DNA of 64,000 nucleotides. Source: Nematostella vectensis. Lineage: Eukaryota > Cnidaria > Anthozoa > Actiniaria > Edwardsiidae. The stretch covers positions 10,256,906-10,320,905 of the forward strand of contig NC_064044.1 in the NCBI RefSeq assembly GCF_932526225.1, written 5' to 3'. Positions within the stretch are counted from its first letter, which is position 1. Each line of letters begins with the position of its first letter. The notes beneath the pieces were generated by a model. That model did not search any database. It was not told the DNA's origin and worked only from the letters and a program-made list of their open reading frames with translations. This document shows positions 12,941-34,999 of this stretch, in pieces. A program made the translations under genes and the position numbers.

Positions 12941-13274
12941 TTGGCTTTATTCATCGTTCATCGTCGTTGTTTTGAGAAGCACTATGATGTGATTCAACGT
13001 CAACGACTTTAACTCCAGGCAACCATTTTGCTTGATGAATCATTACTTGATCGGTCTGAAAGCTACAGGTTTTATCCTAAAGGTGCAATGAATACCAACA
13101 GAAAGTCTCTTGATTTAGGTAATACAATCCTTGAGATAATTAGCCTTGAGGCCAATGAACTGTGACCCTTCGTATTTTCTGTTCTTTCTGTTTGCCTTCA
13201 TATTCTGCTTGTATTTTTCGTCTTTGGCGTCTATCGCTTCCTCCTCCGTCGTTCTCCTTGTTGGTGTGTAATCT

Positions 13275-14208
13275 CATTCCCAGAAATAAGGGACATTAGC
13301 CAGCGGTTTCTCTGGGCTCACATTTTGCTAGGCCCGCGAGGAATAACAGCGGTATCACAAATAAAAACAAGATTCCGGCCAGCACAGGGGCTTACCTTTT
13401 GTTGTTACACTAGAAGTTTTTAATCAGGTTGACTAAAATTCCAAATAAAAGTAGTATTAGCGGTATTTAAACGTTCAAGGGGAATTTCTGATTTGATACG
13501 TCCAATGATAATGGAAGTGCGGCAGTCTTGCTGTGGTTGGAAAACATTATATGCGCAAATTTAAACAAAATGTATTTTAGAAAGGCTGTATGGTTCCCCT
13601 GTGTCTATCCCAGAAAGCCGTGGGGCCGTTTAAAAACAAAATGGAGAACGGACGAACGGAGATAAATTGTTCTTGCGGAGCGCACCGTTTTCCTTGCTTC
13701 AGTCTGTATCTTAAAGACAACAATAATGGTTCCTGAACTAGGCATAACTACATCAAATGTTATTTCTTCGGGAACAAAATTGGAAGGCGCTACTGCCTAT
13801 TTTATTGGCCAATTTGATGGAAGGACAGTCGATTTAAAAATTTCGAGTCCTGCATCTGTGATGCGGCGAACAGTTCTACCTTATAAACGACTACTTTTAT
13901 GCCAGATTTCAATGAAATTACAGAGAATGTATGGAGGATTGTATGCTCTCAAGCGAACAAAAGTGCAATGTCCAAGGAACAATTATAGGGCTTTCTCTGG
14001 CATCATTTGAACGGAAAGTATATCACTCGAATGGCAAGGTTTTTTTTTTCGAGTCCTGCATCGTGAGCCCCAAATCTCTGAAACGAGAAAATGTGATAAA
14101 TTGTGATGTCTCCTCACATTTCCTTATAATAAATGGCAGACATTTTGACATTGTATGTGCACTATTACGCATGCGTGGCGGCCATGTTGTCTCTTATTTC
14201 TGGGAATG
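13275..14208. mobile_element. 934-bp TIR element inserted in gypsy B integrase (unit 1 only)
   Basis: The ends CATTCCCAGAAATAAGGGAC and GTCTCTTATTTCTGGGAATG are inverted repeats matching at 19 of 20 positions. Unit 2 shows the uninterrupted site near 42855, so the boundaries are exact. Flanks indicate at most a 1-bp duplicated T. The inside has only short open frames (such as 13726-14010) without recognisable transposase motifs, so it is probably a non-autonomous DNA transposon. The superfamily is not assignable from the ends alone. Confidence 0.8.
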
Positions 14209-16123
14209 TGGCTTGGTTCAAACACTTACAACTAGCATGGTTCATAAGGTGTACTCCCGTAGCAGGGTGGGGTGTTGTTCTGCATGCTACTAGCATGTTG
14301 AGGATGGCCTTGCCTCCCGTACTGTCCTTGCCTTCAAGGCTTGCTATCCGTTCGTATTTGTTTAGTGTTTGCACGAACTTCTCGCTTTCTCCATTTCTTC
14401 TTGGATGCCCTGGTGTTATACTATGGGGATCGAACCCTTCCTCCTTTCCAAAATCCTCATAGTCCTTTAATTGAAAGGTTGTCAATTATCGCTTACTACC
14501 CTCTTGGGTGTCACGAATGCTGCAAAGATGTTCTTCCCTTTTCTGACTCGTCCAGACTTTCGCTCGGCACTTTCTCCACTACTGGGTATCTGCTCCTTTT
14601 GTCTATAACCACAAGGTTGTATTGTCCGTCTGGTTCGAAGAAATCTGTTGACGGTCTCCAACGTTTAGTATGGATTTGTGTTGGCTTAATAGGTTCTTTC
14701 TTGTAGCTTTTGGTTGCTATTTGGCACTGGTCGGCTGCTGTATCTATCATGCTGTTCATGTTTGTGAACCAATACTTCTCTCTCAGCATTTGCATGGTAT
14801 TCGTCTTGCCATTTTGTGCCCGACTTTGACAATCGTTCCCTGTAGTACTTCTGGAAGTACGATTCTTTCTTTACGGATTACCAATCCTTCTGCGACTTAG
14901 TGTTCATGGCTCACATAGCAGTATGGCTGTATGTCCTTCTGAACTTCTCCCAGTTACCTCTTGCTATTCTCTCTGCCAGTTTCTGTTTTTATCTTCTAGT
15001 ATCTCTAATTCTTGCTAGCACTACAGCGTGCTCTCCATCTACGGTCCATTTAATGATTTTCTCTGTGCTGGCACCCCCAGTCTCCGGGACTGTCGGAAAT
15101 GTAATCTAGTGGGTCTTCATCGTCTATCCCTGACTCGATAATAAGCTCGGTGTCATCATCTTGCTTTTCCATTACACATTTCTCTATTCGCGGGGGCATC
15201 CCCGCATCCTTGTCCGATGTTGGTAATAAGGTTCTCCAGTTGGAACCGGTTCAAAAATGCCCTGTTGTATTCCCTGGTTGAGACATTTCTTGAGGAGTTG
15301 TTGCAAATAAAGTAGTAGTCAAAGTTCCTTGGCCGCTGTGCTTCCGGGTTTGCTTTTGAATCCATTTTCAGCTTGAACTGTCCAGCAATTTCTTCACTCT
15401 ATGTTGCTTGCTTCACCGTGTTAATCATTAGATTATTGGGTTCTCTGATGCCCCTATCTGGACCAATCTTCAACATTCCAAGCTCGTTCAGTTTTTTTTC
15501 CTATAGAGTAGTGGCGAATCCATTTTTTCTCTTATCACCACGGAGCGAGTCTTCACTCCACGGTTCTTGTTCCGAATGGTGACTTGAATTTCCACTCACA
15601 CTTGAAAGTTGGTCTGGATGGTCTTCAGGGCCTTTTTGCATTCTCTCAAATCTTAAATCTCTTCAAAGCGGTGGAAAAGTGCCTTGTTTTGTACTCGTCC
15701 ATTAGGTTGACACTCCACTATCGGGTTGAACATGTGCATTCACGTCCCCGAGTCTCACTGATACAGTACCCTTGGGCTCGCCTGATATTACTTTCTTTAC
15801 ATGGAACAGGTGGAAAGGTGCTTGGAAGATAACACCAGATTCACTATCCGATCCACTGCTAGAATCACCATGCTTTGGTTCAAGGCTGACTTGATGGATA
15901 AGCTTAAATGTTCTTGTACGTTTGTCTTCTGTCCCTCTTTCTGACTTGCAGTTAAGGCTGCAAAATGGTTGTTTTAGCCACAATTTAGGCATCGTTTGCC
16001 ATAGGCTATAGTACTTTCCAAGCTTGTGCGCAACAGTCTTCCAAAAGTAGTCACACTTGTTTCTGTAGTTTTTCCTCACCTCTGCACCTTTCTGTTATGG
16101 TAAGGGTTTCTTTTGTAGCCTGC

Positions 16124-16271
16124 TTGCAGGCGGGTGTTATTATCGCGGAGAACCCTCTCCGTTCGGTGATCGGGCGCCATCGTGTATTATAAGCCGCGTT
16201 AATACAAGATGGCGCCCGATCACCGAACGGAGAGGGTTTTCCGCGATAATAACACCGAGTACCGCCTGCAA
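16124..16271. repeat. 148-bp near-perfect palindrome (foldback element) in gypsy B gag
   Basis: The arms begin TTGCAGGCGG and end CCGCCTGCAA and pair over about 60 bases each, including CGAACGGAGAGGG opposite CCCTCTCCGTTCG, around a short centre TAAGCCGCGT. It interrupts the gag reading frame of gypsy remnant B, so it probably inserted later. Terminal symmetry and lack of coding capacity fit a foldback MITE. The unit 2 copy carries an extra segment at its centre. Confidence 0.9.
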
Positions 16272-16839
16272 CGAGGCTATTTCTTTTGTGGTTGAATCTT
16301 GTTCACTTTGAGCTCCACTTTCATATCTCTCACCTGCTTATTCATTTCCTCCTTTTGCCCGGCGTTCCCCACGAATTCCGTTATGCTCCATCTCTTCTCT
16401 ATGGCTCTTTTTATCAGCTCTTTTTATCTCCATCTGTAATAAGCGTCTAAATTAGGTGCTTGGTATCGCATTCTGGCTGTATATGCGACAATACTATCAT
16501 TCTTCTCTATCTTCTGTTTGTTAAAAGCATATCTTGCGTGGTGTTTATTTTTCTTCGGTAGGAAATGATTGTTCAGTTTTTTTTCTTCAATCATCCTTGA
16601 ATGATGTCGGTTCTGTTAGGTTTCTCGTTATAGTCTCTCTATTTCTGTTTCTTTCTTTATCTTACAAAAATCTTCATTGCTCTCACTTTTCTTTGATATT
16701 TCTGATCTCAAAGTACTCAACTTCTTTAAAATCTTCTAACCATTTCTTCCTGGCTCTTCAGATACCCAGCTAATTCGTCGTGATGCTGAATGGCTCGCAC
16801 ACTACTTTCATTTCATCCGCTCCCAGTAGTGATTCCTCT

Positions 16840-19200
16840 TTTTCTTAATATTTAGATTTAGGCACTGCCCAAAAGCGGAGCCAGTATGATTTTTTAGCAT
16901 ACACTTAAAGTAGAACCCCCTGCCCTCTACTTTCATTATGCATCATGTTCCATCACCCACAAAAAAGCAACCTATGTGAAACATATAAAGATTGCATGTT
17001 TTCCAAAACTGCAATTATCATTTAAAGTTGTGTCCTCCCAATCCTCCTAGGGAATACCTAGAACAAAAATGTTATTTAAGATTTTATTGACATTACAAAG
17101 GATATCATGAACTATAAAGGAAAACCGAAGGGGTTGAGCTCTTAGTATAATAATAATACTTGATAGACAACTGATACAGCAAAATTATTAAAATAAATTG
17201 ATACTTTGATTATCAGGTAAGTAGGTAGTATTTATTATAAAAATGAGGATCAATTAAAATTCCTCCTAGAAGAATAAGTGCTATTTTGTTATCTTCAATA
17301 TTAAAAACAATAAACAAATACATATCACATTCCTATACATTGATAAGTATATCAGCAAATCACACTATCGTAGTGGATTTGACGTAAAAGTCCCTGCCTG
17401 TACTGTCCCAATTCCTTTTTTTTTAAATTACCTTAATTAATTTTCCAGGATAGGGATTTATAATTTTCTTTTTCTTGTGTAAGGTTTACAAAATGCAAAT
17501 ATTGGAAAAATATCTTTATTAACCTTCTCTTTCTTGCTTTAGAATGTAACTTTGCTAAGTGTGGATCAAAACCACTCTAATTTATCAAAACAATTCTGAC
17601 AACCGGTACCTTATTTTATTATAAAGTTAAGAACCACATATAAGAACCTAGAATGATCCTGTTAGCCTAAAATTGTCAAACTAGAACATCTATTTAGCCT
17701 ACAATTGTTAATTGTATTAATTTGCTTTATAAAATATGAATTTACTGGCTTAACATATGAAAATTGATTTCTAAATAGTTTTAAACATGATCTTAAGGGA
17801 TCACATAGAAGACCTGTTTTTTTATTATTAACTTATCTACATCAATTGCTTGACCATAACTCATTGTCATCATATATTTATAAAAAAGGCGAGAGACTAT
17901 TTATGAACCTAAATAGCCTAAATGTCATTAAATGCACATTATACAAGAACCTGTTAGAATAACTTGCGAAAAAAAAACTAGGTTTTACTTTTTAACGTTG
18001 ATTCATTATTTAGAACAATATTTCTATTTCTAAAAAGTATCTTACTTTTAAGTCCGTTAAATGTGTTTATTTTTGGTGACCTATATTAAATACCAATGCC
18101 TAATATGTACATCCTGCCATGAGTCATGCCTCTGAGCCAGCAGCATGTTTTCAGTGTCTCATCTTGTTTTAAGAATCTCTGGCTTAGATTCAACTTAAAA
18201 AATTTGGAGAAAAGCATTTAAGAGAAAACTTAAAATTTCCTTACAAACAATACAAATATTATATAACAAAAACCTAATTCATCAAACCTAAAACTGTCTC
18301 AATAGTCTCAACTAAAATTTTCTAAAATAATACCCATAGCAGAAATGAATATATGAGGCTGAAAGAGCTTTAATAGGAGAACTGTAGAGGAAAAAAAAAC
18401 TATAGCTTTCAAGCAAATTGCTCCTCTACAGAAAAGCTGTCTTGGCTTCCTTTGAAACCTAAATTTTACTTTGGGACCACTTTGGGGTACAATTATATAG
18501 ATATGTGAGATATGAGAAAACAAAAAGTTTTTAGGTTTTGTAAGAAACATTGAGATACCCAGGGTTATTCAAAATATTGTCAGGTGGTATAAAAACAAGG
18601 CATATTTTTTAGGTAATAACGGATCCACAAGGTCCTGCATGTGTAGCTTTTTTAGAATCAAACCAGAATTCCAGAATAGTCGATTTAAATTTCAAGTGTT
18701 TTTCAAATATATGTTGTTTTTCACAAATTATTAATAAATAGGGTTTTAGGAAAAAAGCTCTCAATTTATTTTAGCATTGTTCATCTTTGTGAGAATTTGA
18801 CCAATCATTCATGGAAATGAATTAATATCACTTTTGGTTTTATTTCTAGTATTTCAGTCTAGTAATAGTCTTGTAAAAACGGGTGAAATTGAGTAAATAT
18901 GTGAAGAAAAAACAAACAAAACAAGAGAGCCAATGCGGGTGAATACAGAGAATGTATAAACATTAAAAAAATTAGGCTTGTGATGAGGTCCACAATCTCG
19001 TGAATAGTTATTATTTTCCTATGATAGATGGTGAATGGCAGATTTTAGAGATCGAATTTGATTAATACAGCCTAGAATTTAAGTTTTAGTCCCTGAGGTA
19101 AGTACTTAATATATAAATTTGAAACAATAAAAAAGGTGTAAAAAGTTTGAAAACAAAACAATTTTTGGCTTATTTGCAGTCAGTTTTTGTGTTTTTTAGG
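16840..19200. other. 2.4-kb AT-rich intergenic region, no gene
   Basis: Strongly AT-rich, stops in all frames, conserved at 45720-48070 in unit 2 with small indels. Near 16860 AAAGCGGAGCCAGTATGATT matches an inverted stretch before the 1.4-kb array. No RNA gene recognised. It separates gypsy remnant B from the promoter of gene A. Confidence 0.6.
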
Positions 19201-19294
19201 TTAGAAATACTCTAGCGGCCGCCATATTGTTTTGCGCGCCCTAGAGACCTGGGCCGGGGCAGATCGCGGCTGGCTGGCTGGCAGCTTGTGACAA

Positions 19295-19302
19295 TGACGT
19301 CA
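19295..19302. promoter_or_regulatory. CRE-type palindrome TGACGTCA upstream of gene A
   Basis: A perfect TGACGTCA octamer (CREB/ATF consensus) in a locally GC-rich patch (19215-19390), about 560 bp upstream of the TATA-like box. The site is identical in unit 2. Function is inferred from the consensus only. Confidence 0.4.
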
Positions 19303-19855
19303 TTGACCACAAAGACTCAGTCGCCTAGTTATAGACTATTTTTCTATGCCTATGGGGCTCCGCGCGAGGCCGATGGCTCCGCTATAAACCTTCTACACCC
19401 TTCTATAAACGCATCTGTTTCTGGTGACTACGTCGATTCTATTGCATGGCTCTCTAAGTAATTGCGCGAATACGAACCCCTCATCCGTCACACAGCACCC
19501 CCACTACGCTTCTAAATTGAGAATCATCAGGCGTTAACCGGTATCCAGGCAAGTCTCCCTTGTACTGTCTTCTTGATAGAGAGTTGGATTAACGACACTC
19601 GCAGAATATCTCTCATAGACAGACCTACGTCTTTGTCTTCAATGTTAGATTAGGGTTATTCCATCCATTTAGTTTCAGCTTGGTCATTGCTGCTGGCTGT
19701 TGGTTATCGTACTCATACAGCATTCACCGGTTTGCCATGGATTAATGTATTTAGGTTGAACAATTTCTAGCATTTTAGATGTTTGAAATTGGTTTTACAG
19801 AGGAGTATGTCCTCGGACCCCCTATATCAGTGCTCTTTAAATAGCTGGATGTTCT

Positions 19856-19863
19856 TATAAAAA
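19856..19863 (+). promoter_or_regulatory. TATA-like box of gene A
   Basis: TATAAAAA lies 250 bp upstream of the ATG. A start site near 19885 would give a 5'UTR of about 125 bases before the UTR intron. It is conserved exactly at 48725 in unit 2. Confidence 0.45.
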
Positions 19864-20009
19864 GGTTCTCATTAAATAAAAGCGTGTACTGGATTTATTC
19901 TTCCGAGCAAAATGTTTGTGCCTTCGCGACTGCGTGACTGCGTTCTGCACACAATTCTTATCAACATGAGCAGTTTATTGTAGGATTATCCGTCTTGACC
20001 ACAAAAATA

Positions 20010-20101
20010 GTAAGTTAAAATCTATGCTATGTCTGGTGGTTAATATCATCAAATCATTGTCTTATGCCATTCTTCTAAAAGACTATACGATTCTTTTACA
20101 G
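20010..20101 (+). other. 5'UTR intron of gene A
   Basis: A GTAAGT donor at 20010 and a TTCTTTTACAG acceptor ending at 20101 define a 92-bp intron that ends four bases before the ATG at 20106. The same intron is at 48879-48970 in unit 2. Confidence 0.5.
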
Positions 20102-20105
20102 CAAA

Positions 20106-29578
<9,473 letters not shown>

Positions 29579-29743
29579 ACGTCAAAACGGTTTGATTGAC
29601 AATGCACTGTTCTCAATACGAAAAATGGGCGTTCACGGTTTCCTCCTCTAGGAACCAAACATTTGATTATCTGACGTCAAATGACGAAAGACAGCTTGCC
29701 TAAGGCAAGTCCCTTTTATAGTGCGAGTTCGTGTTTAAAGTTA

Positions 29744-29981
29744 TGCCTAGTGCACACCAGTGACATAACAGCATAGGCGCGCGCACTCTTTTAAGCCCGA
29801 AATAACGACATGGACATTATGACATAAAAGAAAAAAACAAGTTTTTTTTTCTTATGTCGTTAGTTTCATGTCGTTATGTTGGGCTTTTGGCAAAATGTCG
29901 AACCATTCACACTAGAACATATGAACATAAGGGTGCACTATGTGGTCATTATGTCATTATGTCACTAGTGTGCACCAGGCA
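29744..29981. mobile_element. MITE with TGCCTAGTGCACAC ends, downstream of gene A
   Basis: Ends TGCCTAGTGCACACCAGTGA and CACTAGTGTGCACCAGGCA, flanked by TTA on both sides. Same family as 24281 but an independent insertion 160 bp after the stop codon. Shared with unit 2 at 55230, so it predates the duplication. Confidence 0.85.
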
Positions 29982-29984
29982 TTA

Positions 29985-30984
29985 GTTGATCCGACTTGCG
30001 TGACAATGTTGTTTAAATTTTGCTTTGAATACTTTTATGACTTTAAGATTGCATTGTTTTATTTATTAACTAGAATCCAGGCATTTTATCGTAACATGTT
30101 TTGATTTTCACCATAATTCAAGCCGATTTATTTCATAACAGAAAGGAACATCTCATTTGCATGGGATTCATAGCCTACGTAACCAAGTGTCACGCAAGTC
30201 ACGTGTAACGCAAGCCACGTGTCATGGAAGTCATGTGCCACGCAAATCATTTGTCACGCAAGTCAGGTCGACGGGCTTAAAGGAGAGGGGGAGGCTTTAA
30301 GGACAAACAACCTAGAATGCCGAATACATGTAAATTATGTGCATGCTTCGAATTATGTCTTATTTCGTGCTGTAGAAAGGGAATCAACTCATCATCGAAT
30401 GACATGGATGCATGCGATAAATGAAGGATTTGTAAAAAAAAGGTGTTGGAATGACGACACGTGGGTTGTATTTGACGCCTTATGTTGTATTTTTTATTAT
30501 AATTGCCAATACTAGCACAGAAACGCATGAAGATATTAAAACTCACCAAACTCAACACGATGTGCTCGTTTTCTTTGTAGCGGAGCCCCATAGGTATAGA
30601 AATATGGTAAAGCTATGTGACTTGGTTTTGTGGTCATCGCGCGGTTATCCTGTGGTGTCACAATCCATCCAGTCAAATCATGCAACTCTCAGGCCCCACC
30701 CGGTCTCACGGCTTTTATGTGTTTTTTTACCGTCTCACTTTAGTGCTTCAAAGTTCGTATGTTCACACAGAAAAAAAAGGCAGCTAGAAAATAATATTGA
30801 ATGAGAGAATATACGGATTTAAATGGGCTGATTGTTGTCGAGGGAACCGTTTTGTCTGAAGAAACTGAGAAGCCTGCGTACGAATCGAAAGTAAAATAAT
30901 TATAACCGCAAGTGTTCCGAGAGTGAATGCCTCCCGTCGAGTTCTTCTTCAATTGTAGCAGCAAGGACTATAAAGATGCTGTAC
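29985..30984. other. Downstream region of unit 1, no gene
   Basis: Non-coding. At about 30180-30270 a GTGTCACGCAAGTCAC-like 16-17-bp repeat carries several CACGTG motifs. Near 30582-30605 GGAGCCCCATAGGTATAGAA is an inverted copy of a motif in the gene A promoter region (19350). I saw no clear AATAAA polyadenylation signal in the first 500 bases after the stop. Confidence 0.5.
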
Positions 30985-31627
30985 ATTACTATTCTCATCA
31001 AGATGTCACGAAGCAAATTCAAAACAGGTAATGTTATTACATTATTATTTCACAAGAGAATACCTCATCAGCAAGAAGAAAACACAAGTTTGTTCCGCAC
31101 GATAATTTGAATTCAATGTAAGAGACCGTATAAATTAATTAATCAGCAGTTTCCGTTATATTTTCTTATATTTGTCAAGTTTTTCGCTTTAATATTTATG
31201 TGAAAGCTGTCACCAAACCAAAACGTTTTATGACCGTAGCTTCACATTGTGAACACAACTTTTGATTTTGCCGCTTGTCATTGATTTATCACCCACTTCC
31301 ACCGTGATTTTGATTAGCTAAAAAATAGAATCTTCGAACGCTGATTGGTTGCAAGCAGTTTATTGGCTTTCTATGTGTGTGAATGTCTGTGTGAATCGTG
31401 AAACACTTCTCAAAAGTCTTCCTTTTTCAAATAAAGCCTTATATTGCTAAGGTAAGGAGGAGTTTAGCGGCTAAAAATGCCCAGTTGCATTGGAGAAATG
31501 ATGTACTGTTTGGCATAATCCATTGATAAATCTATGCGGCTATTTACTATCTACTTTGGTACCTATTAATTAAGTTAATTCGTTTTTGTTTTCTTGTCTC
31601 TTTAATACCAAGCTGTTATTAGATAAA

Positions 31628-32440
31628 ATTATTTCAGGATCCATGATTCTAGATTCTGATTCTAATTGATTATAGATTTGGGCCCTTTAGTTTGATTATA
31701 GATTTGTAACGAGTGCAAAAAAGAATATAAAGTTGTCTATAATATCCCACTCTTTGTAAATCTATAGTCATACTACTTTATCTATTACCTGCTTGCAACC
31801 AGCCAACCAGCTATACTACTTCGTCTATTACCAGCCAGCAACCAGACAACCAACCATACTTCTTCGTCTATTACAAAGTACAACCAGCCACCCATAGCAC
31901 ACCTCGGCCCATACCACTATAGCCTAACATTCCCCCTTGCTTAAATACCTTAAATTATCCACTATCTGCTATAGTATTGACTGTGTAAACTCAGTCATGA
32001 TTTTTTTATTTCAGGATCCATGATCCCCTCCATCCAAGGTCTTCTTAATCCATTATCCCTCCATCCATTATGCCCTCCATCCAAGGTCTTTTTTTTTGCA
32101 ATGATTCCCTCCATCCAAGGTCTTCTTTATCCATGATCCCTTCCATCCATGATTCTGTGCTGGTAATGATTTTGATTATTCAAGCCAACCTCTTGGGACC
32201 ATACCAAAAGTTCCTGAAATTATCAGGATCATCACCTTAAAAAGTCCAACATTGGAAAGAGCATTGTGTTGCTTTTTTATTCACCTTTGTAATTTGGGGT
32301 GTAGCAAATCAAAATGAGGACTCGATTTGCGCCGCTTGAACATTCCCTCTTTTGACTTCCCTGTGGTTGTGTGGGGTGTCACTCGATAACGGAAGCAAAA
32401 AGTTTCCATTGTATGTTAAACCACCTTCAATTAACAACTT
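31628..32440. other. Unit 2 intergenic sequence, no gene
   Basis: After the deletion junction (GATAAAATTATTTCAGGATC) the sequence resumes as at 2361. It carries the CTTCGTCTATTACC and CTCCATCCAAGGTC tandem repeats (the latter at 32020-32160) and no coding region. Confidence 0.6.
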
Positions 32441-33985
32441 CCGATCAACTGCTTGCCTTAGTTAGACCATCGGAAGCAGGATGATAAGAAGCAGTGATTT
32501 TGTGTATATCATTTTGTCTCATAAAGATAAAAAAACTCGATAGTACTGCCCGTGGTGATACTTGCCATTATGTGAGATTCAATCCCTTTGGTAGCAACTT
32601 TTACATGAAAGGCCTACAGTAATCTATGTGGACTCTCACCCAGGGCTTGTGCGGCCACTCCCAGGGGTGGTAGGGGGCTGATGCAGGAGCTTTCTGCTTG
32701 ATCTGGCTTTTCACCATGGACTCTCTTTGTCGATGGAGGGTAACCAGGCATCGCTGGCGCCTTCATGCGACGTTTTACAGGATGCGTGTTTCATGAAACT
32801 CTTCCAGTACGCGCTGTCGAACCTGGTAGGGGCGGGGGGAGATAGGGGTAACACTTTTAGCTCCTTGTAGTATGCAGCCATCTTGAACACTTAGCTGTTC
32901 TTATCTTGATTTGTACAATGCAGAACTTCAGTGTCTTTAAACTTATTGACCACCCGCGCACGTAAGTATGCAGCCATCTTGAACACTTAGCTCTTCTTAT
33001 CTTGATTTGTACACTGCAGGACTTCAGTGTCTTTCAGCTTATTGAATACCCGCGCAAGTAAGTATGCAGCCATCTTGAACACTTAGCTCTTCTTACCTTG
33101 ATTTGTACACTGCAGGACTTCCTTGTCTTTAAGCTTATTGACCACCCGCGCACTTAAGTATGCAGTTATCTTGAGTACTTAGCTCTTCTTACCTTGGGAT
33201 TTGTACAATGCAAGACTTTAGTGTCTTTTAGCTTTGTTGACCACCCGCGCACGTAAGTATGCAGCCATCTTGAACACTTCGCTCTTCTTACCTTGATTTG
33301 TACACTGCAGGACTTCAGTTTATTTAAGCTTATTGACCACCCGCGCTCGCAGCAAATACTCCTTACCATTTGTCCTGGGTCTTCATGAGTCCAGTTATGA
33401 ACCTCAGCTGTGGTAACAGGCAAAGCATCAACTTCGTCCAGCAGAAACACGATTTCTTCTGCAGACACTTTGGTTAGCACGGGTAGAAGAGCCGGCTTAA
33501 TGTGCCAGAATTACCATGACATTACCTGACTTGTATACGATGTCATATCCATAACCGCGTAAGGTCATTGGCCAACTAAGTACACGTGGTAATGCAGTGT
33601 TCGACACTTGATTTTTGTTTTCGCTAAAAAAAGTCAGTATTGTGAGTGAGTTAACGTCTATTCAGGTACTTATGGACCTTCTTTAATCCAAACATCACAC
33701 TTGAGTCGGGTCAGTACGCAGCTCTTACAAGGCAAATGAAAAATATCCGCACCTCGACACAAAGAACGAGAATAATAGAGACAAAAGAACTCCTTTGTAG
33801 AGCAAAGATAATAGGAGACAAAACAGCTGCGTAGTTACTCCTTGAGTTTTCTTTATCTAGCTGTAAATACTTCATTACAGCTGTGTTTAGGGTCCTGGAA
33901 ACAAAAGCAATGACCCGGTCACTCCCATCATCCATGCGATATGATAGCCTCAACTTCTTAGTTGTCAAAACAGCACGGGACACGC
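32440..33985 (-). pseudogene. Ty3/gypsy-like pol remnant A, unit 2
   Basis: Same blocks as in unit 1. RNase H (LSYRMDDGSDRVIAFVSRTL) is at 33983-33711, a post-RNase H segment with EVDALPVTTAEV near 33440-33410, and integrase pieces at 32770-32460. It is longer than the unit 1 copy because of the 95-bp repeat expansion. Broken by stops and frameshifts. Confidence 0.8.
32868..33350. repeat. 95-bp tandem repeat, 5 copies (unit 2)
   Basis: Copies starting TATGCAGCCATCTTGAACAC or TATGCAGTTATCTTGAG lie near 32871, 32967, 33063, 33158 and 33256. The unit spans the linker between the RNase H and integrase parts of gypsy remnant A. Confidence 0.9.
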
Positions 33986-33989
33986 GCGT

Positions 33990-34999
33990 CTAATTTTTCG
34001 CGCGTTTTCGCTCTTCCAACTCGCGGCCGACACAGAGAATATATTGTTGGCCGTGTTTTGCATCATTGTTAAAATCAAGAAAGAAAATCGATACACTTTT
34101 TAATAATATAAAGAGGTTCAAACGATTGACGGAAGAGGACAAACGATGGGATTGAAAAAAAAAGGTAAGTAGGACTTTAATTTCATTAGCTTTTCGTCGG
34201 AGCTGGTCTGAAAACTACTCCTTGTGTTGATATTTTTCTAGACCTCAAGTAAGGTAATGAGGGGATGCTTCACCGACCTACCTCAGTAGTAATTCAGCTA
34301 GGTAATCATCCTTTATCCCATAACAAAGGATAGAAAAAGCATGTGCTAATATTGTCCGATTGATTGTCCGTTTTCTCAATCAAAAGGAATTTTGTTTCTT
34401 CTTTGCTTTAAAATGTGAAAATGATATACAAAATGATATAAGCTACTATTTAGCGAAACGATCTTTGTTCTGATTTGAAACAGTTTAACTGTTCAATCCC
34501 CCACCCCTTGCCACACCTCCCATGATATTTGCAAATATCAACATCTAGCTGTACTCTCATCATTAGTCCCACATATTAAATGGGTATATAGTATGTACCT
34601 TTTTTCCTCTCATGCAATTGATTCACAGATGGTATGAATGTTGAAGAAAATAAAAAACCACACATTTTCTGTAAGAATCTATCATTTAATTTCAATTCCT
34701 CGATTATATTTTCTGAAACACCTAAAATTCTTTTCCAGATTAAGCAAAAAAAATCTGGCTCAAATTGAATGTATGCTGGCTCCGCCTTCAGGCAGTGCCA
34801 AAATCTATATGTTATATTTAATTAAACAATTCTTCCAATTCTGCTGTTTTTTTAGGGGATTTCACACAATGGATAATCCTATTACAATATGGATGTGCTC
34901 GATGGCAGTTTCTTAAGGACTGCAACAAAATCGAAAAGTTTAGCACTTATTTTCAAACATTAGCTAGCCGACAAGTTCCAATCGAAGGTGAAATAGGGA
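33990..34999. other. Leader of the 1.4-kb array, unit 2
   Basis: Equivalent of 4321-5356. The frame seen in unit 1 is interrupted here by small indels, which argues against a gene. Confidence 0.5.

Larger units (their letters stand above)
12950..16830 (-). pseudogene. Ty3/gypsy-like gag-pol remnant B, unit 1
   Basis: The minus strand reads a decayed gag-pol from right to left. A gag capsid-like part lies near 16555-16425 (RYAFNKQKIEKNDSIVAYTA, RMRYQAPNL). A degenerate zinc-knuckle region lies near 16060-15950 and a protease-like segment near 15710 (DSGVST replaces the usual DTG-type site). Then come the start of reverse transcriptase near 15300-15230, the integrase N-terminal part and core at 14795-14511 (LREKYWFT, YNLVVIDKRSRYPVVEKV), and the integrase C-terminal core at 14485-14215 (ITPGHPRRNGESEKFVQTLN, RTTPHPATGV). 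Most of RT and RNase H is missing. Stops, frameshifts, a TIR element and a palindrome interrupt it. Confidence 0.85.
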
